Shown here one piece after another: positions 1-6,759 of a stretch of DNA of 14,313 nucleotides. The notes beneath the pieces were generated by a model. It saw only the letters and a list, made by a program, of their open reading frames with translations, was not told where the DNA came from and made no database searches. The DNA comes from Vibrio sp. Its GTDB lineage: Bacteria > Pseudomonadota > Gammaproteobacteria > Enterobacterales > Vibrionaceae. Both the position numbers and the translations under genes were made by a program. Position 1 is the first letter of the stretch; every line of letters begins with the position of its first letter. The stretch lies in assembly GCA_007124475.1 (NCBI GenBank), contig SLFB01000049.1, positions 1-14,313 of the forward strand. The letters run 5' to 3'.

Positions 1-364
1 GGCTGAGAGTCCATTTGATATAGGCGGTTAAACCGAGCTTAGTTGCTGTGCGCTCAATGGCTCGGCACCCGGCTTGCAGATCAGTGCACTTTAATAGTTG
101 CTCTTGCAAAGCCATAAATTCATGGAACGTGCGGTCATTATTCGCTGCTAAAGACATCAGAGTCGTGATCTCTTCTTCTAACTCTTCAATACGCTGACGC
201 TGACGTGCCATTTGAATATGCACGAGAGACACCGTCCCTGCCTGTGAATCGGGTAGAGACAATTGTTCAACCAGTTGACTTCGATGTTGAAAGAAGTCGG
301 GGTGATCTTTTAAATATTCAGCGACGACCTCAGCGGTCAGCGCCTCTGCTTGTTGCTGTAACAA
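1..364 (-). CDS. DUF484 family protein (N-terminal part, cut by window edge)
   Basis: About 121 codons are present; the C-terminal part lies beyond base 1. The visible protein begins LLQQQAEALTAEVVAEYLKD, followed by a DFFQHR segment, then a VSLVHIQMARQRQRIEELEEE stretch likely to form a coiled coil, then an NNDRTFHEFMALQEQLL segment. This is the pattern of the DUF484 family, described as GAF-like and of uncertain role, usually encoded between dapF and xerC. No ATG or GTG is in frame near the beginning. A TTG at 364-362 sits 6 nt after a good Shine-Dalgarno (AAAGGA, minus strand) and only 14 nt after the dapF stop, so I take TTG as the start. It is probably the distal gene of the lptM-lysA-dapF operon, with xerC expected next. 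The family call is firm, the function unknown. Confidence 0.85.
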   Translation of the reverse strand, partial: MLQQQAEALTAEVVAEYLKDHPDFFQHRSQLVEQLSLPDSQAGTVSLVHIQMARQRQRIEELEEEITTLMSLAANNDRTFHEFMALQEQLLKCTDLQAGCRAIERTATKLGLTAYIKWTLS

Positions 365-378
365 AACACATCCTTTAT

Positions 379-1209
379 TTAGCACGAAAGTTGACCATCA
401 AAAACATGAGTGGCAGGCCCTGTCATGTATAACGGCTGACCAGGCCCTTGCCAACGGATCGCTAATTGGCCTCCAGGCAGTTGAACCGTCACATTTTCAG
501 CTAACAGATCTTGCATAATACCTACGGCAACAGCGGCACAAGCGCCACTACCACAAGCCTGAGTTTCTCCCACACCACGTTCGTACACGCGCAAATGAAT
601 ATGCTCGCGACTAACGACTTGCATAAAACCAGCATTAACTCGCTCAGGAAAACGTTCATGGGATTCTAACAAGGGCCCCACATGCTCGACCTCAGCGGTC
701 ACAATATCATCGACCACGGTCACCACATGAGGGTTACCCATACTCACTGCACCGCAAAATAAAGTCTGCTCCGCCACCCGCATGATATAGGTCTTTTCCA
801 TTTGTTTAGCACGAAATGGGATCTTACTTGGCTCAAATTCAGGGATGCCCATATTAACGCACACCTGGTCATCTTCTTCGATGTATAAGGTTATTTTGCC
901 TTTTTTGGTACTGACGGTCAGGCTGTATTTATTCGTTAACCCTTTCATGCGCACAAAGCGGGCAAAACACCGCGCACCATTACCGCATTGTTCAACTTCA
1001 CTGCCATCGGCATTAAAAATCCGATAATGAAAATCGGTTTCTGGATCATAAGGTGCTTCAACGACCAATAGCTGATCAAAGCCAACCCCAGTATGTCGAT
1101 TCGCTAAACGGCGAATCAGTTCAGGAGAAAAGAACACATTTTGGGTAATACAATCAACGACCATAAAGTCATTACCCAAGCCGTGCATTTTAGAAAAATG
1201 GAAATGCAT
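379..1209 (-). CDS. dapF: Diaminopimelate epimerase
   Basis: This cytosolic enzyme converts LL-diaminopimelate to meso-diaminopimelate, the precursor of lysine and a peptidoglycan cross-linking residue. The protein has 276 residues, the normal family length. Both halves of the pseudo-symmetric fold carry their catalytic cysteine: C75 in EQCGNGARC and C219 in TQACGSGAC, the two-cysteine acid/base pair of this cofactor-independent racemase family. The N-terminus MHFHFSKMHGLGNDFMVVD matches gamma-proteobacterial DapF, which supports the ATG at 1209. It starts 11 nt after the lysA stop, so it is co-transcribed and probably translationally linked with lysA, the gene for the next enzyme in the pathway. 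The chain is intact, with both catalytic residues present. Confidence 0.98.
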   Translation of the reverse strand: MHFHFSKMHGLGNDFMVVDCITQNVFFSPELIRRLANRHTGVGFDQLLVVEAPYDPETDFHYRIFNADGSEVEQCGNGARCFARFVRMKGLTNKYSLTVSTKKGKITLYIEEDDQVCVNMGIPEFEPSKIPFRAKQMEKTYIMRVAEQTLFCGAVSMGNPHVVTVVDDIVTAEVEHVGPLLESHERFPERVNAGFMQVVSREHIHLRVYERGVGETQACGSGACAAVAVGIMQDLLAENVTVQLPGGQLAIRWQGPGQPLYMTGPATHVFDGQLSC

Positions 1210-1220
1210 ATTTGGTCACT

Positions 1221-2474
1221 TTACTCCGGCAAAATCGTTTCTAACGCCCACAGACTCGACAAAGATTCGCGTTGACGCACCAGATAAGTCTGATCATTAT
1301 CAACCATCACTTCGGCAGCCCGTACTCGTGTATTGTAATTTGAAGACATGGTAAAGCCGTAAGCCCCCGATGAACGCACCGCCAATAAATCGCCTTGGGC
1401 TAACACTAAATCACGATCTTTACCTAAAAAGTCGCCCGTTTCACACACCGGGCCAACTAAATCATAAGTGATTGCTTCACCAGCGCGAGGCATAACCGGC
1501 ACAATATCTTGCCACGCTTGATACAATGCTGGGCGCATCAAATCATTCATCGCCGCATCAATGATGGCAAAGTTTTTATGTTCGGTATGCTTTAAAAATT
1601 CGACACGTGTGAGTAAAACACCGGCATTGGCAGCAATGGCTCGCCCAGGTTCAAAAATCAATTCCAGATGAGCATGGTGGCGTAAACGCTCAAGCAGCGC
1701 CTTAGCATAATCACTCGGTTGGGGTGGTTGCTCATTATGATAAACAACTCCCAAGCCACCACCCACATCCAAATGTTGAATGCTAATGCCCTCAGCCGCT
1801 AACTGGTCAATCAGTGCTAATAAACGATCGGTAGCATCAATAAAGGGTTCGATGGTGGTAAGCTGAGAGCCAATATGGCAATCAATACCACGGACAGCGA
1901 TATGCTCTAAACTGTGGGCAAGACGGTACACTTGCGGTGCTCGCTCAAAGGCAATACCAAACTTGTTATCACGTAAGCCGGTTGATATATAAGGGTGTGT
2001 TTGTGCATCAACATCCGGGTTAATCCGTAGTGATACCGGTGCTTTAACCCCTAACTCAGCGGCGACTTGGTTTAATAGCAATAATTCAGGTTCAGATTCA
2101 ACATTAAAACACTTGATGGACAAACTCAGTGCCCGCTTCATTTCTGCCGCGGTTTTTCCTACTCCAGAGAACACCACTTTGCTAGGGTCACCGCCAGCGG
2201 CCAAAACACGCTCCAACTCGCCCACAGAAACAATATCAAATCCAGAACCAATACGAGCTAGCGCATTCAATACCCCTAAATTAGAGTTTGCTTTTACGGC
2301 ATAACACACTAAATGAGGATGCGAACCAACCGCTTGATCAAAAGCATGCCAATGACGCTCTAAAGTGGCTCTTGAATAAACATACAATGGTGTTCCATAT
2401 TGCTCTGCCAATTGCGCAAGAGGAACATTTTCTGCCCATAACTGACCATCTTCCTGATAATTAAAATAGTCCAA
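1221..2474 (-). CDS. lysA: Diaminopimelate decarboxylase
   Basis: This PLP-dependent enzyme decarboxylates meso-diaminopimelate to L-lysine, the last step of lysine synthesis. The protein has 417 residues. The PLP-binding lysine is K61 in YAVKANSN at the start of the alanine-racemase-type barrel. Other fold-type III motifs are H200 in HIGSQ, the GGGLG phosphate-binding loop (238-242), EPGR (275-278), and C344/E345 in GPVCETGD in the C-terminal beta domain. The start codon is TTG (2474-2472), with AAGGGA about 8 nt upstream; the protein beginning MDYFNYQ agrees with the V. cholerae-type LysA I remember. lptM ends 30 nt upstream and dapF begins 11 nt downstream. In E. coli lysA is elsewhere, so this placement is a Vibrio-like trait. 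I see no lysR-like regulator beside it. Confidence 0.97.
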   Translation of the reverse strand: MDYFNYQEDGQLWAENVPLAQLAEQYGTPLYVYSRATLERHWHAFDQAVGSHPHLVCYAVKANSNLGVLNALARIGSGFDIVSVGELERVLAAGGDPSKVVFSGVGKTAAEMKRALSLSIKCFNVESEPELLLLNQVAAELGVKAPVSLRINPDVDAQTHPYISTGLRDNKFGIAFERAPQVYRLAHSLEHIAVRGIDCHIGSQLTTIEPFIDATDRLLALIDQLAAEGISIQHLDVGGGLGVVYHNEQPPQPSDYAKALLERLRHHAHLELIFEPGRAIAANAGVLLTRVEFLKHTEHKNFAIIDAAMNDLMRPALYQAWQDIVPVMPRAGEAITYDLVGPVCETGDFLGKDRDLVLAQGDLLAVRSSGAYGFTMSSNYNTRVRAAEVMVDNDQTYLVRQRESLSSLWALETILPE

Positions 2475-2504
2475 AATCGTGTCCCTTAATCTAATCGTTA
2501 AATG

Positions 2505-2621
2505 TTATTGATTCGATTCACTCTGTCGCGCATCGTCAGGTAAATACAATGGTCCAGTTTGCCCACAGCCCACTATGGCAAGCGTAGAGAATAAACAGCA
2601 TATAGCGATGATTTTTTTCAT
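2505..2621 (-). CDS. lptM: LPS-assembly lipoprotein LptM (YifL family)
   Basis: A 38-residue protein, MKKIIAICCLFSTLAIVGC then GQTGPLYLPDDARQSESNQ. It has a two-lysine N-region, a hydrophobic core and a lipobox ending at Cys19 (AIVGC), so it should be exported, lipidated on Cys19 and anchored in the outer membrane. The CGQTGPLYLP sequence just after the lipid-bearing cysteine is the hallmark of the YifL/LptM family. In E. coli LptM binds the LptD-LptE translocon and promotes correct LptD disulfide formation. It is the first gene of the leftward lptM-lysA-dapF run. In E. coli it is likewise just upstream of dapF. It is short but complete, with ATG and TAA both visible. Confidence 0.93.
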   Translation of the reverse strand: MKKIIAICCLFSTLAIVGCGQTGPLYLPDDARQSESNQ

Positions 2622-2884
2622 AATACAAAGAGTAATTATTGACTGATGCTCTCTATAATCGCACCACAAACAAGAAAAGCAATAGTATGCTCAATAAGAA
2701 ACTCATCCAATGCGCTGAAAAGCTCATCGCAAAGCAGGTTAAGTCATACTTGGGGAGAAAGTCTTTGCTTAGCACTGAGAGAAAGCCGAGTATAGTCAGC
2801 TCACTGGAATGGGCCGCGCGCTCAAAGGGGTAATGTTTAGGGTCAGTTGCTACTAGGGTTAGTTGCTACTAGGCTTGATTGACC
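2622..2884. other. Gap between cyaA and lptM; cyaY absent
   Basis: In E. coli and in the vibrios I know, this gap carries cyaY (bacterial frataxin, about 105 codons) on the plus strand. The 263 bases here are shorter than a full cyaY. Translation of the only plus-strand ORF of any length gives nothing resembling the frataxin core or its acidic helix. The interval should also contain the leftward promoter of lptM-lysA-dapF, but I see no convincing -35/-10 pair. A perfect TATAAT on the plus strand (2654-2659) lacks a matching -35. The right end is a tandem repeat, listed separately. Confidence 0.6.
2687..2833 (+). CDS. Doubtful small ORF, unknown protein
   Basis: An ATG-initiated frame of 48 codons, ending TAA, gives a basic protein starting MLNKKLIQCAEKLIAKQVKS, with no recognisable domain, signal peptide or membrane segment. 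The ribosome binding site is weak (AAGAAAAGC ends 7 nt upstream). An upstream TATAAT at 2654-2659 could be a -10 element. It occupies the position and strand expected for cyaY but shows no frataxin features. It may be chance coding in a region that carries the divergent lptM promoter. I list it only because it is the sole plus-strand frame where a gene is expected. Confidence 0.15.
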   Translation: MLNKKLIQCAEKLIAKQVKSYLGRKSLLSTERKPSIVSSLEWAARSKG

Positions 2885-2887
2885 CTA
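2838..2887. repeat. Tandem 16-bp repeat within an 8-bp inverted repeat
   Basis: Two adjacent 16-bp units, GGTCAGTTGCTACTAG (2841-2856) and GGTTAGTTGCTACTAG (2857-2872), differ at one base. A third, diverged unit may follow (2873-2888). The block is enclosed by the perfect inverted repeat TAGGGTCA (2838-2845) / TGACCCTA (2880-2887), whose right arm contains the cyaA stop codon (TAG, minus strand). The transcript of cyaA could therefore form a stem with a 34-nt loop at its end. There is no U-tract, so it is not a standard intrinsic terminator. Origin and role are unknown. Confidence 0.7.
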
Positions 2888-5413
2888 GGCATTAATTACT
2901 TTTGATGGGCGAGAATAAAGCGATGAATCGTTACGGTAAGGCACCACATAACTGTCACCTTCCTCAGGGTGAATGATTTGATAATACTGAGGCAAGTTAA
3001 AGTTAATCAGTTTTGCTGCAATTTGATTTTCATCTTTCACTGACGTGTAGAAGCTATTGACGCTAGTGATCATTTCATCTTTCTCACCACTACACTGGTG
3101 ATACACTTCGATCCGGTTAGCTTCATCTAATACGTAAATGTTAAAGCCCTGCTCGGTATCTTCAAAGAAAAACTGCACTAAACCTTCACTAGCAAAACCA
3201 TCGACAACCTCTGGCAATTGATAATCTTGCTCACGATCCAACATCAATAATGGCGAGCCTTTAAGCTTGTTGCTCGAAATACTACGATAAAAATCTACCG
3301 AGTTTTCTAGCCGTTGCACAGAGACGCCACGGCGCTCAAAAAACAGGCCATACATTTGCTTGCCAATTCGCAATGCTTTAAATCGACGACGCTTTTCCTG
3401 CTCAACCGGTTTGAGTCGTAAATCAATACACTCTGCCAATAGCTGATAAATCAAATTACGCATCACGCCACGTAAATGCTTGCTATAGCAGAAAACGTCT
3501 ACTGACTCTGGAGGCAATGCGTCTTGGTGCATTTTGCCTAATACCGTCTTGAGCGCGTCTAAAATGGCGGTTTCACCTTTAAAATGTAAGGTGCGCACCT
3601 CTTGCCAAGAGTTACGATAAACCAAGTCAACACTGCCAATCAGGCATTGTTGCTGATCTGAAAAGCTCAAAATATCTAAGCGATTAATATCTACTTTCAA
3701 TGTTTTGCCTACCAAATGAGAGGTAGGGTCATTTTCAAAATTGATAAACATCGCCAATTGACTGATTTCACAAGGGCTCGCCAAAGCCGCCATGGTTGGA
3801 CGACGCTTATGTAACGAGAACGTGTTACGTAAATCACTCACCATTTGATAGAACTTATCCAGATCAAGATGCGCTTCACGAACAATGGAATACAGGTGAG
3901 TAGACTCAGTAATCAAGCCATTAAAGAAAGCCCAAGCGACAAGCTTACTCAAATATTCATGATGATCTAAACAGCGCTGCCCTATCATTTTAGTGGCTAC
4001 AGGTGGCTGCTTGTAGAGATACCACCCCGGAGCGTTAGCGCGGCCAGGTAATACCTCAATAAAGGTTAAATCGGGCTCATGGAGATCTGGCGAGATTTGT
4101 GGATTGAGCAAGGTGACTTTGCCCGGTAGCACTTCAAACGCGGCATATAATTTACGCGCTAGGATAGAAATATCTTGTGGGCTGATGGCTGAGGTAATGT
4201 CGTGACGGCGAGCAAATTGAATCAGGTTACGATAGCTCTGCATTAGCGCATCAAGCAATGCATGATGAACAATTTTAACTTGCTCCACTTTCCAGTGACG
4301 GCGATTATCTAACTGCTCAAGGGTAGCACTATCCCAGTTCCAATCTGCCACCATTTCCGTCAATGCGGTACGTCGCCAAGCAACCGAACCCACCACGGGA
4401 TCGCGAGATAGTTTTTCATGGGTTTTGAGATAAAAACAGCGCCGAACGAGATCAAGTCGCGCATAATCATTAATTCGTTCCAGATAGCGCGTCACTTTTT
4501 TGAGCATCAAATAGTACGCATCCATGCCATAGAGATCAGGTTCATGAGCAAAAAAGCGCCGCTTGGTATCAATACTCAGTAACTGAGTATGGGGGTATTC
4601 CCACGAATAAGCTTCCAGTAACGTTGCCTTCAACACCGACTTATAAGGAGAATCAATACTCTTGTATAACTGCCATAAGTTGGCGCCAAAATATTCTTCA
4701 GCTGGAATGCGGTTCAAACGTCCAAAATCTATCCATTCTTGGCAATCTATATAACGATTGGCACAAAGAAGAGCGACATATTCGTCGTAACACTCTTCCA
4801 TTTCTGGCGGAACAATCTGCCATAACAAACGCTTACCTGCCAAACGCACCGCTGAGCGGTAAAACTCATCTAACAGCAATAGGTGTTGGGACGAGCCGCA
4901 ATTTTCACCGGTCATTTTATCTGAATGATTATGACGAAAACGCTGTTCATCCATAATAAAAAAGTTCGCTTCCACTCCTTGGCTTTTCGCCCAATCGGTG
5001 ATCAGCAAACATTTATTACTCAGACGTTCACGCTGCTCACAGCTCATGCTGGCAGCCACACATACCCAAATATCCAAATCACTCGACGTACTTTGCCCAA
5101 TGGAAGAAGTACTGCCCATGGTGTACAAGCCTAAAATGCTTGCTTCTCTGGGTGGCGGTAAATCCTGGCCCAAAGCTAACTGAGTATCATCAATTAATTG
5201 CTGTTGTATAGCGTCCAATTGAAAACATTGAATACCATGTGGGACTTGTGATTCGAGATAACCAGGGATCAGCGGATGATTGTAATGCAGTAGAGCGGGA
5301 ATAAGATGGAAAACACGCTGACCTTGTAAATCCATAAGCGCCAGCGCACGTTCGGTACGTTGCCGGTTAAGATTATCTAATCGCTGAATTAAGGTTTTAG
5401 TGTACGCCTGCAA
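2885..5413 (-). CDS. cyaA: Class I adenylate cyclase
   Basis: This cytosolic enzyme makes cyclic AMP from ATP; cAMP with CRP controls carbon use and, in vibrios, competence and virulence. The protein has 842 residues against about 848 in E. coli. The N-terminal catalytic half contains TMGSTSSIGQSTSSDLDIWVC: GSTSS at 100-104 and the metal-binding D112/D114 of the nucleotidyltransferase-type fold. The C-terminal half corresponds to the glucose-responsive regulatory region acted on by phosphorylated EIIA-Glc. The start is TTG at 5413-5411, with AAGGAAG about 5 nt upstream. E. coli cyaA also uses a UUG start, known to limit expression. It is divergent from hemC, as in E. coli, and its stop codon lies in an inverted repeat. 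The frame is intact. Confidence 0.97.
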   Translation of the reverse strand: MQAYTKTLIQRLDNLNRQRTERALALMDLQGQRVFHLIPALLHYNHPLIPGYLESQVPHGIQCFQLDAIQQQLIDDTQLALGQDLPPPREASILGLYTMGSTSSIGQSTSSDLDIWVCVAASMSCEQRERLSNKCLLITDWAKSQGVEANFFIMDEQRFRHNHSDKMTGENCGSSQHLLLLDEFYRSAVRLAGKRLLWQIVPPEMEECYDEYVALLCANRYIDCQEWIDFGRLNRIPAEEYFGANLWQLYKSIDSPYKSVLKATLLEAYSWEYPHTQLLSIDTKRRFFAHEPDLYGMDAYYLMLKKVTRYLERINDYARLDLVRRCFYLKTHEKLSRDPVVGSVAWRRTALTEMVADWNWDSATLEQLDNRRHWKVEQVKIVHHALLDALMQSYRNLIQFARRHDITSAISPQDISILARKLYAAFEVLPGKVTLLNPQISPDLHEPDLTFIEVLPGRANAPGWYLYKQPPVATKMIGQRCLDHHEYLSKLVAWAFFNGLITESTHLYSIVREAHLDLDKFYQMVSDLRNTFSLHKRRPTMAALASPCEISQLAMFINFENDPTSHLVGKTLKVDINRLDILSFSDQQQCLIGSVDLVYRNSWQEVRTLHFKGETAILDALKTVLGKMHQDALPPESVDVFCYSKHLRGVMRNLIYQLLAECIDLRLKPVEQEKRRRFKALRIGKQMYGLFFERRGVSVQRLENSVDFYRSISSNKLKGSPLLMLDREQDYQLPEVVDGFASEGLVQFFFEDTEQGFNIYVLDEANRIEVYHQCSGEKDEMITSVNSFYTSVKDENQIAAKLINFNLPQYYQIIHPEEGDSYVVPYRNDSSLYSRPSKVINA

Positions 5414-5456
5414 GGTTGCTTCCTTGGTTGAAACATGAACGCCCGCTTTGGATAGA

Positions 5457-5480
5457 TTTTGTTCGCCCTGGAGAACAAAA
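5457..5480 (-). promoter_or_regulatory. Hairpin at the 5' end of the cyaA leader
   Basis: TTTTGTTC (5457-5464) and GAACAAAA (5473-5480) are perfect 8-bp inverted arms around an 8-nt loop. If transcription starts about 7 nt after the candidate -10 at 5489-5494, the stem begins almost at the mRNA 5' end, some 44 nt ahead of the TTG start. It could protect the RNA end, or as DNA could be a protein site. The symmetry is seen; the role is a guess. Confidence 0.5.
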
Positions 5481-5496
5481 CGTGATCAATTTAACA
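5481..5496. promoter_or_regulatory. CRP-binding site overlapping the cyaA -10
   Basis: On the plus strand CGTGA-TCAATT-TAACA matches the TGTGA-N6-TCACA consensus at 8 of 10 positions. Read on the minus strand it is TGTTAAATTGATCACG, essentially the E. coli cyaA CRP operator as I remember it. It covers the candidate -10 hexamer, so bound cAMP-CRP would block RNA polymerase. This is the known negative feedback of cAMP on cyaA in E. coli; its presence here is inferred from the sequence. Confidence 0.72.
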
Positions 5497-5516
5497 CTTT
5501 ATCTTCTGTTGGTAAA
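5489..5516 (-). promoter_or_regulatory. cyaA promoter (candidate)
   Basis: On the minus strand TTTACC (5516-5511) and TTAAAT (5494-5489) are separated by 16 bp. This gives a start near 5482 and a leader of about 70 nt. The -10 lies inside the CRP-like site, which matches the E. coli P2 arrangement and raises confidence in this otherwise moderate match. Confidence 0.5.
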
Positions 5517-5533
5517 GCTATCTGGATTGCCCA

Positions 5534-5549
5534 TTCGACTAAAGTCGAA
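5534..5549. promoter_or_regulatory. Palindrome upstream of the cyaA promoter
   Basis: TTCGACT-AA-AGTCGAA is a perfect inverted repeat with 7-bp arms and a 2-bp centre, lying 17 bp beyond the candidate cyaA -35. The size and symmetry suit a dimeric regulator. I do not recognise the motif as a known operator. Confidence 0.35.
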
Positions 5550-5679
5550 GCTAAGCAAGTCTTGACGCCCGACGCTGACAAACCACGCATTTATCAGCTA
5601 TTTTACTCTATATTCCTGTAAATACCAGCTGTTCGATACCACAAGCCTACAGTCTGATGCGCCACTTACCAACTGACAG

Positions 5680-5695
5680 TGAGAAGCAAATCACA
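5680..5695. promoter_or_regulatory. Second CRP-like site
   Basis: TGAGA-AGCAAA-TCACA matches the CRP consensus at 9 of 10 core positions. It lies about 140 bp before hemC and about 195 bp upstream of the cyaA promoter, so it could act on hemC or on an upstream cyaA promoter. The position relative to a mapped start is unknown. Confidence 0.45.
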
Positions 5696-5823
5696 ACATT
5701 TTCACTAAAAATCATCAATTTAGTTACAAAGGTGTATCGTCTCTATTCTATCGCCAAGTATTCATTATTTCCTCCAGACAATGGTAGGATGGCAATATCG
5801 TTAACCGTTTTCACAGGATTATC

Positions 5824-6756
5824 ATGACTACCCCAATTCGTATCGCTACTCGTCAAAGTCCACTCGCCTTATGGCAAGCCCATTTTGTCAAAGATGCTCT
5901 GCAAAAAGCGCACCCTAATTTAGCGGTGGAGCTGGTCACTATGGTCACTCGCGGTGACGTGTTATTAGATACACCTTTAGCGAAAGTCGGGGGAAAAGGC
6001 CTATTTGTTAAAGAACTGGAGTTAGCTATATTAGAAGGCCGAGCCGATTTAGCGGTGCATTCCATGAAAGATGTACCGGTAGACTTTCCTGACGGACTTG
6101 GTCTAGTCACCATTTGTGAACGAGATGATCCACGGGACGCCTTTGTTTCTAACCACTACTCATCTTTACAAGCTCTGCCCCACGGTGCGATTGTTGGCAC
6201 CTGTAGCCTGCGCCGCCAATGCCAAATAAAAGAAGCCCGTCCGGACATTGTTATCAAAGAATTACGCGGTAATGTCGGCACTCGTTTAGCGAAATTAGAC
6301 GCGGGGGAGTTTGATGCGATTGTCCTTGCTGCAGCGGGCTTAAAACGCTTAAAACTAGAGCAACGCATCGCTAGCTTTATTTCTCCTGAACAGTCACTAC
6401 CTGCGGTTGGTCAAGGTGCGGTTGGCATTGAATGTCGCTTAGACGATCAGCGATTACTCAAATTACTTGAACCTTTAAACCACTCAGACACTTACGATCG
6501 TGTACTTTGTGAACGAGCAATGAACTTAACTCTGCAAGGCGGTTGCCAAGTTCCCATCGGCAGTTATACCGAGCTAGAAGGCGATCAAATTTGGTTACGA
6601 GCCTTAGTCGGCGAACCGGATGGCTCACAGGTGATCCGTGGCGAGATTCGCGGCTCACGTCAGCAAGCCGAGCGCCTTGGGATCGAATTAGCCCAGCAAT
6701 TACTTGAGCAAGGGGCGCGAGATATTCTCAATAAACTGTATGCCGAACACCAGTAA
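5824..6756 (+). CDS. hemC: Porphobilinogen deaminase (hydroxymethylbilane synthase)
   Basis: This cytosolic enzyme joins four porphobilinogen molecules head to tail into hydroxymethylbilane for heme and siroheme synthesis. The 310 residues match the family length. Key residues are in place: substrate-contacting TRQSPLALWQA at 9-19, catalytic D83 in AVHSMKDVP (D84 in E. coli), R130/R131 in CSLRRQCQ, the RGNVGTRLAKLD segment, and C241 in LQGGCQVPIGSY, which holds the dipyrromethane cofactor by a thioether bond. The start is ATG with CAGGA 5 nt upstream. It is divergent from cyaA and is the first gene of hemCDXY; hemD starts 3 nt after its stop. Confidence 0.98.
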   Translation: MTTPIRIATRQSPLALWQAHFVKDALQKAHPNLAVELVTMVTRGDVLLDTPLAKVGGKGLFVKELELAILEGRADLAVHSMKDVPVDFPDGLGLVTICERDDPRDAFVSNHYSSLQALPHGAIVGTCSLRRQCQIKEARPDIVIKELRGNVGTRLAKLDAGEFDAIVLAAAGLKRLKLEQRIASFISPEQSLPAVGQGAVGIECRLDDQRLLKLLEPLNHSDTYDRVLCERAMNLTLQGGCQVPIGSYTELEGDQIWLRALVGEPDGSQVIRGEIRGSRQQAERLGIELAQQLLEQGARDILNKLYAEHQ

Positions 6757-6759
6757 ACG

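Larger units (their letters stand above)
5414..5823. other. cyaA-hemC divergent control region
   Basis: These 410 bases contain no convincing ORF. Going rightward they hold the cyaA leader with a hairpin (5457-5480), a CRP-like site on the cyaA -10 element (5481-5496), a short palindrome (5534-5549), a second CRP-like site (5680-5695) and an AT-rich stretch before hemC with only weak promoter-like hexamers. hemC has a modest ribosome binding site (CAGGA, 5814-5818). The same divergent arrangement occurs in E. coli. Confidence 0.85.

Noticed and set aside
4624..4956. 110-codon plus-strand ORF within cyaA
   Set aside because: It lies antisense inside a conserved catalytic gene, without a plausible ribosome binding site or domain.
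5723..5790. hemC promoter pairs (GTTACA/TTCTAT, TATTCT, or TTCATT-18-TAGGAT)
   Set aside because: Each matches the consensus at only 3-4 of 6 positions per hexamer, so none can be chosen from sequence.
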